Origin: Deltaproteobacteria bacterium
Lineage (GTDB): Bacteria; Desulfobacterota; Desulfarculia; Adiutricales; Adiutricaceae
NCBI GenBank assembly: GCA_031277995.1
Contig: JAITLH010000338.1
Location: 1 to 6,344, forward strand
Direction of reading: 5' to 3'
DNA length: 6,344 nt
The position numbers and the translations under genes are program-made. Under the pieces are notes generated by a model that did not search any database, had not been told where the DNA came from, and was given only the letters and a program-made list of their open reading frames with translations. This document shows, in pieces, positions 6,344 through 6,344 of this stretch; the first letter of the stretch is position 1, and every line of letters starts with the position of its first letter.

Positions 6344-6344
6344 G

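Overview
The window is almost entirely occupied by the minus strand. It holds most of one very large surface-protein gene, its long upstream region, and the last codons of a second outer-membrane protein gene that precedes it. The organism is most likely a Gram-negative bacterium, because both genes look like type V (autotransporter) proteins: one has a Sec signal peptide and a beta-helical passenger, the other ends like an outer-membrane beta-barrel. The passenger carries GGA[I/L] and FxxN repeats of the type first described in chlamydial polymorphic membrane proteins (Pmp) and since seen in other, often host-associated, bacteria. I cannot name the lineage from the sequence.

Positions 5324 down to 1 (minus) form a single uninterrupted reading frame of at least 1,774 codons that leaves the window at position 1 without a stop. 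It encodes a signal peptide followed by about two and a half copies of a large module of roughly 645 residues. Each module has the same order: a strand segment ending in a GxLxLxxxxQL-like motif, a short probably helical spacer, a block of Pmp-type repeats, an HDPM / WNLGG block, and a W-x-G-x-x-NG-x-W 'autotransporter-associated repeat'-like block. The C-terminal translocation barrel, if present, lies outside the window. Many apparent open frames on the plus strand within 1-5300, and short minus-strand ones in other frames, are shadows of this gene.

Positions 5325-6181 hold no convincing gene. The part next to the big gene (about 5325-5700) is extremely AT-rich. It contains two perfect inverted repeats and, at 5666-5694, a good sigma-70-type promoter (TTGACA, 17 bp, extended TGn TAGGAT) pointing at the big gene, which would give a leader of about 330 nt. 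The part from about 5700 to 6180 is GC-richer, with several GGCC-containing dyads and a second possible minus-strand promoter at 5877-5905.

At 6182-6227 a perfect 21-bp hairpin with A8 and T8 flanks is an intrinsic terminator for the upstream gene, whose last 32 codons (6245-6343, minus) end in a typical autotransporter barrel C-terminus (...AVLSFTW, stop). The picture is a head-to-tail cluster of large autotransporter adhesins, each with its own transcription unit.
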